A DNA stretch of 6,595 nucleotides from Methanosarcinales archaeon (GTDB taxonomy: Archaea > Halobacteriota > Methanosarcinia > DSM-18856 > Methermicoccaceae), in assembly GCA_003661015.1 (NCBI GenBank), contig QMVI01000065.1, forward strand, positions 1 to 6,595. The letters are read 5' to 3'. Positions within the stretch are counted from its first letter, which is position 1; each line of letters opens with the position of its first letter. Made by a program: the position numbers and the translations under genes. Positions 1 through 5,764 of this stretch are shown here, piece by piece. Under the pieces are notes generated by a model that did no database searches, was not told where the DNA came from, and worked only from the letters and a program-made list of their open reading frames with translations.

Positions 1-20
1 GAAAGACATCATATCAGATA

Positions 21-680
21 TCATCTCATAATTTTCTTCACCCTTCTTTTTATACTCCAAGAAAATTGGGTTGCAATAGTCTGAAACGGCGCCCGCTCAC
101 CGAATGCTTTTGTCTTTCCATCACATACCGCCTCAATCACATCATCCATCCCTCCAGCCGTATAGACCTCTGTGTAGGCAATTCCAACAGTTGAAGGGAT
201 ATGGGAATCACTACCTCCCACCTCTGGTATATTCTCGGAATGTGCATATATTTCAGCCAACTTATTTGAGTACGAGAGTATGTACTTTGAGTTTATCACC
301 TCTATAGCATCCACTCCCTTTATCTTGCCTATCCCATGTCTGAATCTGTGGAATGGATGGGGAGCAATCACAATAGAGCCATCTTTATGTGCTGTTTTTA
401 TGACCTCTTCCGGATGCTCTCCTATCTTGAAATCTCTCTGTGGAAGGAGAACGATGAGATGTCCTCTTGATGTTGATACCTCGACTCCCGGGATGACGAG
501 CAACTCAATGTCATTATTATCGACCCATTCTGCGATTCTGTATCCACCTTCTATTGTGTTATGGTCACATATCACAATTCCATCCAATCCTCTTTTGAGT
601 GCATAGAATACTATCTCTTCATATCTGCTCTTTGAGTCAGGGGAGTGCTATGAGTGAACATGAAAGTCTATTTTTAGCAT
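21..680 (-). CDS. PHP-domain metallo-phosphoesterase family protein with in-frame TAG at codon 11
   Basis: The frame from ATG 680-678 to TGA 23-21 encodes about 219 residues if the TAG at 650-648 is read through. PHP proteins are metal-dependent phosphoesterases with a TIM-barrel-like fold; the substrate of this one is unknown. The full metal-ligand set is visible: HxH (H7, H9) in DFHVHS, D39-H40 in CDHN, E67 in PGVEVS, H74, H108 in APHPFH, and D158/H160 in GSDSH. The segment after the stop (HSPDSKSRYEEIV, then GLDGIVICDHN) continues the usual PHP N-terminus in the same frame. Without read-through the only nearby start is a TTG at 587 inside strand beta-2, which would lose both HxH histidines, so a shortened protein is implausible. 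The gene is either decoded through TAG (pyrrolysine or suppression) or is a recent single-codon pseudogene. It is transcribed divergently from the DHPS-like gene. No Shine-Dalgarno precedes ATG 680, so a leaderless or very short leader mRNA is likely. Confidence 0.8.
648..650 (-). other. In-frame TAG codon within the PHP gene (candidate pyrrolysine site)
   Basis: Reading the minus strand from ATG 680 gives M-L-K-I-D-F-H-V-H-S, then TAG, then H-S-P-D-S-K-S. The frame is identical on both sides, so this is a single-codon interruption and not an indel. The position corresponds to the variable residue between the HxHS and xSPD parts of the PHP signature, where relatives often carry K, R or Y. A TAG there could therefore be a TAC/TAT (Tyr) or AAG (Lys) mutation, or a pyrrolysine codon. 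Some archaea are known to insert pyrrolysine at TAG. Confidence 0.75.
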
Positions 681-702
681 ACATGTGATTATTCTGTCAA
701 TC

Positions 703-717
703 CAAAAATGTTTTACG
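703..717 (+). promoter_or_regulatory. Putative BRE/TATA core promoter for the DHPS-like gene, in a shared divergent region
   Basis: The sequence CAAAAATGTTTTACG combines an A-rich BRE-like half with a T-rich TATA-like half. Its centre is about 27-30 nt upstream of ATG 740, so initiation would fall on or next to the start codon (leaderless). A near copy, identical at 12 of 15 positions, sits at the same distance ahead of topA at 5726-5740. The same A/T block lies about 30 nt from the PHP start at 680 and is the only evident candidate for that direction. The whole 59-bp gap (681-739) holds nothing else recognisable. Confidence 0.5.
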
Positions 718-739
718 CTCCATAGGATATTGGTGTTTG

Positions 740-2203
740 ATGAAGGTGCTTGTGGTCACGGGCAGACTTGCTCGGAGTGAGGTTATAAAAGCTGTGAGGG
801 ATGCGCACATCGATGGAATCGAAGTCGGCGTATTAGATGTGGATGTAGCTGCATTTATAAACTCAAAAAAATTGATATCCTATCTAAAAGAAAGGGAAAA
901 TCTTGATTTTGATATGATATTAGTTTCTGGACTAATAACATCGGATTTTTCTGAGGTTGAGGAAAAGTTTTCAATCCCGGTAAGACTTGGGCCAAAACAT
1001 GCCTATGACTTAAGATATGTGCTTCCTCTTTTAGGCGAGGTTGAGCTCTCCAAAGAAATTCCAGCTTGCGTACTTCTTGCAGAACATATGAGAAAAAGAG
1101 CGTTGGATGATGTGAGTTCGTATGAGAGAGATGCAGTGCCATCCTTCACTCTCAGAAATGTGAAGATAGGGGGAAACTCGAGAATGAAGGTGCTTGCCGA
1201 GGTTGTGGATGCGGATAAATTAGACTCACACGAACTTTGTGAGAAAGTCAGATACTTTGTTGAGAACGGTGCAGACATGATAGACCTCGGGATATCTTTT
1301 GATGCGGATGAGAACGATGTGAAGAGATGTGTTAAACATGTGAGGAAGGTTGTGGGGTGTCCAGTAAGTGTGGATACCCTCTCTCCGGAACTCATATTGG
1401 CTGGAGTAGAGGCTGGGTGTGATCTTGTCCTCAGTATAAACAACAATGTGATGGACGAGCTGGAGGAGTTTGAAGAGAGTATTGCATATGTGGTGGTACC
1501 TGATAATGGGCATGGGATAATGGAGAACTTAGAGAAGGCAAGGTCTATGGGAGCAAAGAAATTGATAGCAGACCCATTGCTTGAAATAAAAGGCTCAAAA
1601 GGGTTGGTAAAATCCATCCAAGATTATATCGAGTTCAGAATAAGAGACAAAAAAACACCTCTGTTCTTTGGTGTTGGGAATGTTGTGGAGCTATTTGATG
1701 CTGATAGTGTTGGTATGAATGCAGTGCTATCAGCCATTGGATATGAACTTGGAGTTTCGATTCTTTTTACTCCCGAATATTCTCCAAAGACGAGAGGTAG
1801 CGTCAGAGAACTTTGGCTCTCCTCATGCATGATGGTGTTGTCTAAAATCAGGAACACACCTCCAAAGGATTTAGGAATCGATTTGTTGGTTCTGAAAGAG
1901 AAGAGAAGAAGACCTTCATTGCCAAGTTCATGTGGGTGTGTGGAGGGAGTGGAAAGGGACATATGGAGGCGTGATCCAAAAGGCTCATACACAATAAACA
2001 TATCTGATGATGGGTACATAATTGCAAGACACACAGATGGGTGGTGTGTGAGAGGAAGAAGTGCAAAAGAAGTTTACGATACAATTCTTGAGAGAGATGG
2101 TATCTCCTATATTGAACATGCATTGTATCTTGGAAAGGAACTTGCACGAGCCGAGTTGGCTCTCAAATTGGGGAGAAGCTATGCACAGGATGACATCTTC
2201 TGA
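740..2203 (+). CDS. Dihydropteroate synthase-like protein (archaeal TIGR00284 type) with C-terminal DUF4346
   Basis: This protein of 487 residues starts at ATG 740; an in-frame TTG just before it (737) is an alternative. The N-terminal ~140 residues form an alpha/beta domain beginning KVLVVTGRLA. A TIM-barrel domain follows at about 148-370 with DHPS-like strands: GADMIDLGIS (178-187), CPVSVDTLSPE (208-218), AGCDLVLSINNN (226-237), IADPLLE (277-283) and FGVGNVVELF (311-320). The C-terminal ~100 residues match DUF4346, with SYTINISDDGYIIA and an ending of HALYLGKELARAELALKLG then YAQD. The canonical pABA-binding loop GGESTRPG is absent (GISFDADENDV here), so it is not an ordinary folate enzyme. 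In methanogens such proteins have been linked to pterin or one-carbon metabolism by similarity only. The gene stands alone on the plus strand, diverges from the PHP gene and ends in TGA directly against the neighbour's stop. Family assignment is firm; the reaction is not known. Confidence 0.88.
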   Translation: MKVLVVTGRLARSEVIKAVRDAHIDGIEVGVLDVDVAAFINSKKLISYLKERENLDFDMILVSGLITSDFSEVEEKFSIPVRLGPKHAYDLRYVLPLLGEVELSKEIPACVLLAEHMRKRALDDVSSYERDAVPSFTLRNVKIGGNSRMKVLAEVVDADKLDSHELCEKVRYFVENGADMIDLGISFDADENDVKRCVKHVRKVVGCPVSVDTLSPELILAGVEAGCDLVLSINNNVMDELEEFEESIAYVVVPDNGHGIMENLEKARSMGAKKLIADPLLEIKGSKGLVKSIQDYIEFRIRDKKTPLFFGVGNVVELFDADSVGMNAVLSAIGYELGVSILFTPEYSPKTRGSVRELWLSSCMMVLSKIRNTPPKDLGIDLLVLKEKRRRPSLPSSCGCVEGVERDIWRRDPKGSYTINISDDGYIIARHTDGWCVRGRSAKEVYDTILERDGISYIEHALYLGKELARAELALKLGRSYAQDDIF

Positions 2204-2557
2204 TTATCCACTCTCATTTAGCTCTCTCATTACTTCTATGATTTTCTCCATAACTTTCAGAAGCTCAAGCATCCTTCTTGGGTCTTTCTCTTGTTCAAGC
2301 TCTTCTGATAATTCAAGGAATTTCTGTCTCAGAGATATTGATGCGTTCCATAGCCCAAGACTCTTGGAGTTCACTCTTGCCTCTCTTTTCTCTACCTTTT
2401 TCTCTTCACTCTCCTCCTCACTCTCACAAACTGGGCACAATATTCTTCCTTTGTATCTAAACAGGGGTGCTCCGCACTTACTGCAATGTTGGGCGAGCAT
2501 AGTTCCGCCTAACTCCAGCATTTTTGAAATCTTCTTTATCTTATCATCTTCCATCAT
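2204..2557 (-). CDS. Small zinc-ribbon protein, Sjogren/scleroderma autoantigen p27-like (COG1645 type)
   Basis: The protein has 117 residues, starting at the ATG ATG pair 2557/2554. The frame is open 16 codons further upstream, but that part overlaps pssA and lacks family similarity. GAGGTGA (a Shine-Dalgarno match that includes the pssA stop) lies immediately before the ATG pair and fixes the start. The N-terminal part (MLELGGTMLAQHC) and four cysteines C25xxC28 and C41xxC44, enclosing GAPLFRYKGRIL, are the autoantigen-p27 zinc-binding signature found widely in archaea. A charged Glu/Lys linker (45-62) and a C-terminal amphipathic helical region (about 72-114, rich in Leu, Glu and Lys and possibly coiled-coil) follow. 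It is the last gene of the operon, one base after the pssA stop. The family has no established biochemical role in archaea. Nucleic-acid or protein binding is a guess from the zinc ribbon. Confidence 0.85.
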   Translation of the reverse strand: MMEDDKIKKISKMLELGGTMLAQHCSKCGAPLFRYKGRILCPVCESEEESEEKKVEKREARVNSKSLGLWNASISLRQKFLELSEELEQEKDPRRMLELLKVMEKIIEVMRELNESG

Positions 2558-2566
2558 CTCACCTCT
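2558..2566 (-). promoter_or_regulatory. Shine-Dalgarno site of the zinc-ribbon gene, overlapping the pssA stop
   Basis: The minus strand reads GAGAGGTGAG directly before ATGATG. GAGGTGA matches the archaeal anti-Shine-Dalgarno sequence. The TGA inside it is the pssA stop codon (2561-2559), so translation of the two genes is probably coupled. The close spacing favours the second ATG (2554) at least as much as the first. Confidence 0.6.
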
Positions 2567-3278
2567 CAATCCATTCTCTGTATGGTATAAGGGGTGAGAG
2601 TACATAAATCCCCATTGCCCCCATTATCAACAACCCAGTTATAACAGTTGTATGTAAAGATAACAACACAGATATTATAAATGATATGGATAGCAGGGAA
2701 AATGGTATAACAATTTCTTTCTTTCGTGGTTTTGGGTAGTAAGAGTTTCCTATCATCAGGATTGACAGAATGAGCATTATGATTGGGTGTAGGTAGATGA
2801 GAGAATTTTCATAGAACTCGAGGATTAGGAGCGTTGACAGGATGACACCTGATGCAGTTGTTGGCAATCCTTCAAATCCATTCCTCTTTCCCTCTTCAAC
2901 ATACCTCACATTGAAACGAGCAAGCCTCATCATACCAAATGCAACATACAATGCACATATGATGAGAATAAGGTTGAGAAAATGACTTGAGGAGAAATTT
3001 GATAGTATGCTGTATGAGAAAAATGCTGGGGAAATACAGAATGCAAGTGCATCTGAGAGTGAATCAAGCATGACACCAAATTCTCTTGTACATCTGTCTT
3101 CAAGTCTGGCAATCACACCATCCACACCATCGAGAAGAGCACATAACAAGATTAGAGATGCAGAGATTTTGAGCATTCCTTCAAATGTGAAAATGAGGGA
3201 CGAAAAGCCCAGACATATTGAAAAGAGTGTTATTGTATCAGATATCCGTGTTAACATGAATATGCCCTTATCATTCAT
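2559..3278 (-). CDS. pssA: CDP-diacylglycerol/CDP-archaeol-serine transferase (archaetidylserine synthase)
   Basis: This integral membrane enzyme of 239 residues transfers serine onto a CDP-activated lipid, in archaea CDP-archaeol, giving archaetidylserine. The CDP-alcohol phosphatidyltransferase motif is complete: D50, D53-G54, A57-R58, G68, D72 and D76. The PssA subtype is indicated by SLSDALAFCISPA (73-85), RLARFNVRY (118-126) and GLPTTASG (137-144). Hydrophobic segments lie at about 16-33, 38-49, 75-92, 100-118, 143-155, 161-177 and 190-229. The ATG at 3278-3276 is chosen because it forms an ATGA overlap with the stop of the upstream decarboxylase gene, has GAGGGTG upstream, and removes a 25-residue extension without family similarity. 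It sits between the decarboxylase and the zinc-ribbon gene in the operon. Lipid-chain specificity is inferred from the archaeal context. Confidence 0.92.
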   Translation of the reverse strand: MNDKGIFMLTRISDTITLFSICLGFSSLIFTFEGMLKISASLILLCALLDGVDGVIARLEDRCTREFGVMLDSLSDALAFCISPAFFSYSILSNFSSSHFLNLILIICALYVAFGMMRLARFNVRYVEEGKRNGFEGLPTTASGVILSTLLILEFYENSLIYLHPIIMLILSILMIGNSYYPKPRKKEIVIPFSLLSISFIISVLLSLHTTVITGLLIMGAMGIYVLSPLIPYREWIER

Positions 3279-3898
3279 GCTGACACCCTCTTGCGTGCAA
3301 TCACGCTTAGCCCACTTTTCACCTTCTGACCTTTCGAAATTGTTGCAGTCCAAATATCTGAGAATTCAACATCAACTCTTGAGCCCAGAACTATCGTACC
3401 AACTTTCTCTCCCTGTTCTACAACCTTCCCCTTCTCCACATCACATAAAACAGTGCGAGCAAGCATACCTGAAACAAGGTTTAGTACAACTCTCTCCCCC
3501 TCATGTTCAAGAAAAATTATAACCCTCTCATTTCTCTCATCAGTTCGCTTCAAAAATGCAGGTAAGTGTCCCCCTTTTATTTTCTTTATCTCCACAACTT
3601 TTCCCTTGCAAGGACTCCTGACAGTATGAGCATCGAACAGACTCATGAATATCGACACACCATTCTTCTTCACATCTATCACTTTTCCATCTGCTGGCGA
3701 GAGCAGGACTTTGGAATTCTTTACAATCTCTCTCTCGTCATCTTTGGATGACAGTAGAAACGACAGAATTAAAACAGACGCAGTAAAAGCAAATAGGAAG
3801 TAATACATTTTATCTCCTGTGAAAAGATACAGTATCAGTGATGAGAGGGCAATACCCCACACCATCAATTTACCTAGCCTTATTTTACGTTCTCTCAT
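3275..3898 (-). CDS. asd: Archaetidylserine decarboxylase proenzyme (phosphatidylserine decarboxylase family, PssD)
   Basis: This 207-residue protein is of the short Psd type. It converts archaetidylserine to archaetidylethanolamine using a pyruvoyl group formed by self-cleavage. Visible features are two N-terminal membrane segments (about 11-27 and 32-50), SPADGKV with catalytic Asp at D70, FDAHTVRSP with H91, the DERNERV stretch (120-126, equivalent to the family ENERN motif), and VLGSRVDVEF, where cleavage between G172 and S173 would yield the pyruvoyl alpha subunit. The C-terminal chain after S173 would be about 34 residues, normal for this class. The start is ATG 3898, with GGGGGAT seven bases upstream. 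It overlaps the artA 3' end by 14 bp and the pssA start by 4 bp, so the three genes are tightly coupled. In haloarchaea the orthologue is called pssD and is needed for archaeosortase-dependent lipidation. Confidence 0.92.
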   Translation of the reverse strand: MRERKIRLGKLMVWGIALSSLILYLFTGDKMYYFLFAFTASVLILSFLLSSKDDEREIVKNSKVLLSPADGKVIDVKKNGVSIFMSLFDAHTVRSPCKGKVVEIKKIKGGHLPAFLKRTDERNERVIIFLEHEGERVVLNLVSGMLARTVLCDVEKGKVVEQGEKVGTIVLGSRVDVEFSDIWTATISKGQKVKSGLSVIARKRVSA

Positions 3899-4655
3899 TC
3901 GTTCTATCCCCCTTTAACACACATATGAGGTCGTCAAGAAAGTCCAGAAGCTCTGGGAGTATTTTAAGCACACCGTATGCTATCAACACGAGTGCAATTG
4001 TCGAGCCTATCTTTGCATATACAGCATGTGCAAGATAAAAGCTCTCGAGAGGATCTGGTGACAGCCATCTCTCTCCAGATGCTATTAGAACAATGGCATT
4101 CCTGAATAGGTTTAGCGTGTAGATAACTGGAACCGATATTACGAACGCCATTAGCTTTCTCTTGACCTCAGCGTCAATTGCCATTATCAGCCCTATGAAG
4201 AGTGCCATACTTTCGATTGCTGTGCATGCAAGTATTATCTCGATTGTGAATCCTCCAAGCGATATCATGTTTTGCCCATTAAAAAATGCTTCTTTTCCCA
4301 GCATATTTGCCAGCCATACACTTTGGGAGGCAACCACCCCTATTATATGCTTTTTTAGGAATGTTATCTCAGCAAATGGAAAATACACAATTCCCCCTAT
4401 CAATGACGCTTTTGTGAGTGTGAGAAAAGGCTCTTCCTTTTTTGATTTTAAAATCCTGTATGATATCAATAGACAGAAGATTGCTGTGAGAATTGTCAGA
4501 GCTGTGTTGTACCAGTCTCGAATTTCGATGTAATGGATGGGTTGCATACCCCAGTGAACAGCAAAGAAAAGCCATCCAATCCCACCCACTTTCATATTTC
4601 TTGTGAACGAGCATATACCAAATAGAGCTATAGCAATCCACAGAAATACCAGCAT
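3885..4655 (-). CDS. artA: Archaeosortase A (exosortase/archaeosortase family membrane transpeptidase)
   Basis: This polytopic membrane protein of 256 residues is predicted to process PGF-CTERM surface proteins, cutting before the C-terminal membrane segment and attaching a lipid. The catalytic Cys is C144 in ILACTAIESM and the conserved Arg is R185 in LNLFRNAIV. The C-to-R spacing of 41 residues equals that of the characterised Haloferax enzyme as I recall its numbering (C173, R214). The third conserved element is in the AHAVYAKIGS region (H210 or K215); which residue is equivalent I cannot decide without an alignment. About eight hydrophobic segments are present (approximately 2-15, 24-42, 49-66, 84-97, 104-119, 133-162, 168-192, 208-235), with a charged cytosolic tail. 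It starts at ATG 4655 after a strong purine-rich Shine-Dalgarno. It is followed at once by the archaetidylserine decarboxylase and synthase genes, the usual partners. No PGF-CTERM substrate is in the window. Confidence 0.88.
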   Translation of the reverse strand: MLVFLWIAIALFGICSFTRNMKVGGIGWLFFAVHWGMQPIHYIEIRDWYNTALTILTAIFCLLISYRILKSKKEEPFLTLTKASLIGGIVYFPFAEITFLKKHIIGVVASQSVWLANMLGKEAFFNGQNMISLGGFTIEIILACTAIESMALFIGLIMAIDAEVKRKLMAFVISVPVIYTLNLFRNAIVLIASGERWLSPDPLESFYLAHAVYAKIGSTIALVLIAYGVLKILPELLDFLDDLICVLKGDRTNERT

Positions 4656-4667
4656 AACCTCCCCTCA
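4656..4667 (-). promoter_or_regulatory. Strong Shine-Dalgarno ahead of artA, overlapping the DUF1786 stop
   Basis: The minus strand reads TGAGGGGAGGTT and then ATG. The first three bases are the stop of the DUF1786 gene, and GAGGGGAGG is a strong anti-Shine-Dalgarno match. The 9-bp gap leaves no room for a promoter, so artA is translated from the same mRNA as the DUF1786 gene. Confidence 0.65.
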
Positions 4668-5702
4668 CGGAAAATCAAAACCAAGTTTCACTGAGGCTCC
4701 TTTGAGAAGTCCAAAGCATCCGGTAAGCATCATATCCCCAAAGGGTGCTGGAAAGCTCACTTCGTGTGTGCACTCTCTAAGGAGATATCTGTTTGGACCT
4801 GTTGCAAAGATTTTTGCATCATCCACATTTTCAAGTATATATGCACCATGCCCACCTTCCGCCTTTATATCTTCATGTGATAACTCTCCGTTCATTAGCC
4901 CATCTATAAGTTCATCAATCCTCCTCGGACTCAGGAGATGAGTATGGTGTTCAAATATCCCAACAACCCTACCATCTACCACAGACGCTCCGAGTGTGTG
5001 TCCATTACCAACGTTTATTACTATTGCTGATGACACATCCTCGCAAGATATATCATCACAAACAAGACATCCGAATATGGCAGCTGGACCTGTATCCATT
5101 ACAACACATTTTCTTGGATGGACATCTTCTTGTATTCTTTTCATTCTTGTCAGGTATGATGGAATGTTTTCGAAATACACGAATTTGTTTATGTCTCCCC
5201 CTTCTTCTATTATCTTTTTGAGATGTGAGAATCGGAAATCCCTGTTCGAACCGAGGGAAAATCCATGGTCCTGAACTGCGACCGCCATATACGGTGGAAC
5301 TGCCTCATCTACTTGAGAGAGTATTCTCTCAAACATTTCGATATTCAAATCAGATAATTCGAGATGTACAGCTCCATTAGGGGGCGTGGATGTGATATGC
5401 ACCCCCATCTTCCTTACTTTTTCGAGGTCATCCTTAAAGGTAAGGGCAGCATCAGGTGTTGCATAGACATTTAGCCCCATCTTGATGTGTTCTTTCACAG
5501 CTCTTGTTATATGTCCTCCCCCCATCACTCCCCCACTCAAGAATACATCCTTCCTCTGCCTCCCTGCCTCCCTTATTTTTTCTGCCATGAGGTAGGTGGG
5601 AGATGGCAGAACCATTTTTATGCAGTTCTCCACATCCTTGTCTTCATCGAAGAGCAGAATGTCCTGTGTCACGAAACCTATGTCGATAGCCAGTAGCTTC
5701 AT
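4665..5702 (-). CDS. DUF1786 family protein (COG4012), ASKHA/actin-like fold candidate, function unknown
   Basis: The protein has 345 residues from ATG 5702. The frame is open to another ATG at 5726, but that lies only about 13 bp from the TATA-like element, too close for initiation. The family is found in methanogens and relatives and has no assigned reaction. Its N-terminus MKLLAIDIGFVTQDILLFD resembles a phosphate-binding strand-turn of ASKHA ATPases, as do VVMDTGPAAIFGCL (201-213) and IVINVGNGHTLGAS (227-240). Other conserved-looking stretches are LSGGVMGGGH (55-64), ATPDAALTFKDD (81-92), VAVQDHG (141-147) and ATGPNR (300-305). It is soluble, without signal peptide or membrane segments. 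As first gene of the operon it is probably driven by the promoter at 5726-5743 and precedes artA by 9 bp. A regulatory or ATP-dependent role in the same process is conjecture. In its relatives I recall GAGTQD where this protein has GFVTQD. Confidence 0.8.
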   Translation of the reverse strand: MKLLAIDIGFVTQDILLFDEDKDVENCIKMVLPSPTYLMAEKIREAGRQRKDVFLSGGVMGGGHITRAVKEHIKMGLNVYATPDAALTFKDDLEKVRKMGVHITSTPPNGAVHLELSDLNIEMFERILSQVDEAVPPYMAVAVQDHGFSLGSNRDFRFSHLKKIIEEGGDINKFVYFENIPSYLTRMKRIQEDVHPRKCVVMDTGPAAIFGCLVCDDISCEDVSSAIVINVGNGHTLGASVVDGRVVGIFEHHTHLLSPRRIDELIDGLMNGELSHEDIKAEGGHGAYILENVDDAKIFATGPNRYLLRECTHEVSFPAPFGDMMLTGCFGLLKGASVKLGFDFP

Positions 5703-5725
5703 GTGAGCAACACACATCTTCAACA

Positions 5726-5743
5726 CAAAAAAGCTTTATGTAT
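5726..5743. promoter_or_regulatory. Back-to-back core promoter between the DUF1786-artA operon and topA
   Basis: The plus strand reads CAAAAAAGCTTTATG (5726-5740), a BRE-like A-run followed by a TATA-like T/A segment, ending 24 nt before topA ATG 5765. Initiation about 27 nt downstream of the TATA centre would make topA mRNA nearly leaderless. On the minus strand the same bases give ATACATAAAG (5743-5734), centred about 37 nt from ATG 5702, implying a leader of roughly ten bases. The 62-bp gap (5703-5764) holds no other recognisable element. Confidence 0.5.
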
Positions 5744-5764
5744 CGATGTGAAGGGATACAATCA

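Noticed and set aside
1..20. Possible start of another minus-strand gene (ATGATG at 12-7) after the PHP stop.
   Set aside because: Only four codons fit before the window edge and no clear ribosome-binding site is visible, so it cannot be supported.
11..21. Short inverted repeat ATATC-A-GATAT next to the PHP stop codon.
   Set aside because: Arms of five A/T-rich bases without a T-run are expected by chance and do not make a convincing terminator.
21..587. PHP protein starting at TTG 587 (188 residues).
   Set aside because: It begins inside the barrel and loses the HxH metal ligands, which are encoded in the same frame upstream across the TAG. There is no ribosome-binding site at 587.
1003..1617. 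204-codon open frame on the minus strand opposite the DHPS-like gene.
   Set aside because: It is antisense to a well-supported coding region, its composition (Ser/Thr/Phe-rich, no motifs) is typical of a shadow frame, and it has no ribosome-binding site or family similarity.
3279..3353. 25-codon N-terminal extension of pssA.
   Set aside because: It overlaps the end of the decarboxylase gene, is not hydrophobic or family-like, and the ATGA overlap with upstream GAGGGTG gives a better start.
5713..5750. CACATC and GATGTG flanking the TATA-like box between the DUF1786 gene and topA, a possible operator.
   Set aside because: A six-base inverted pair in a 62-bp gap is not unlikely by chance, and no second copy was found in the other divergent region.
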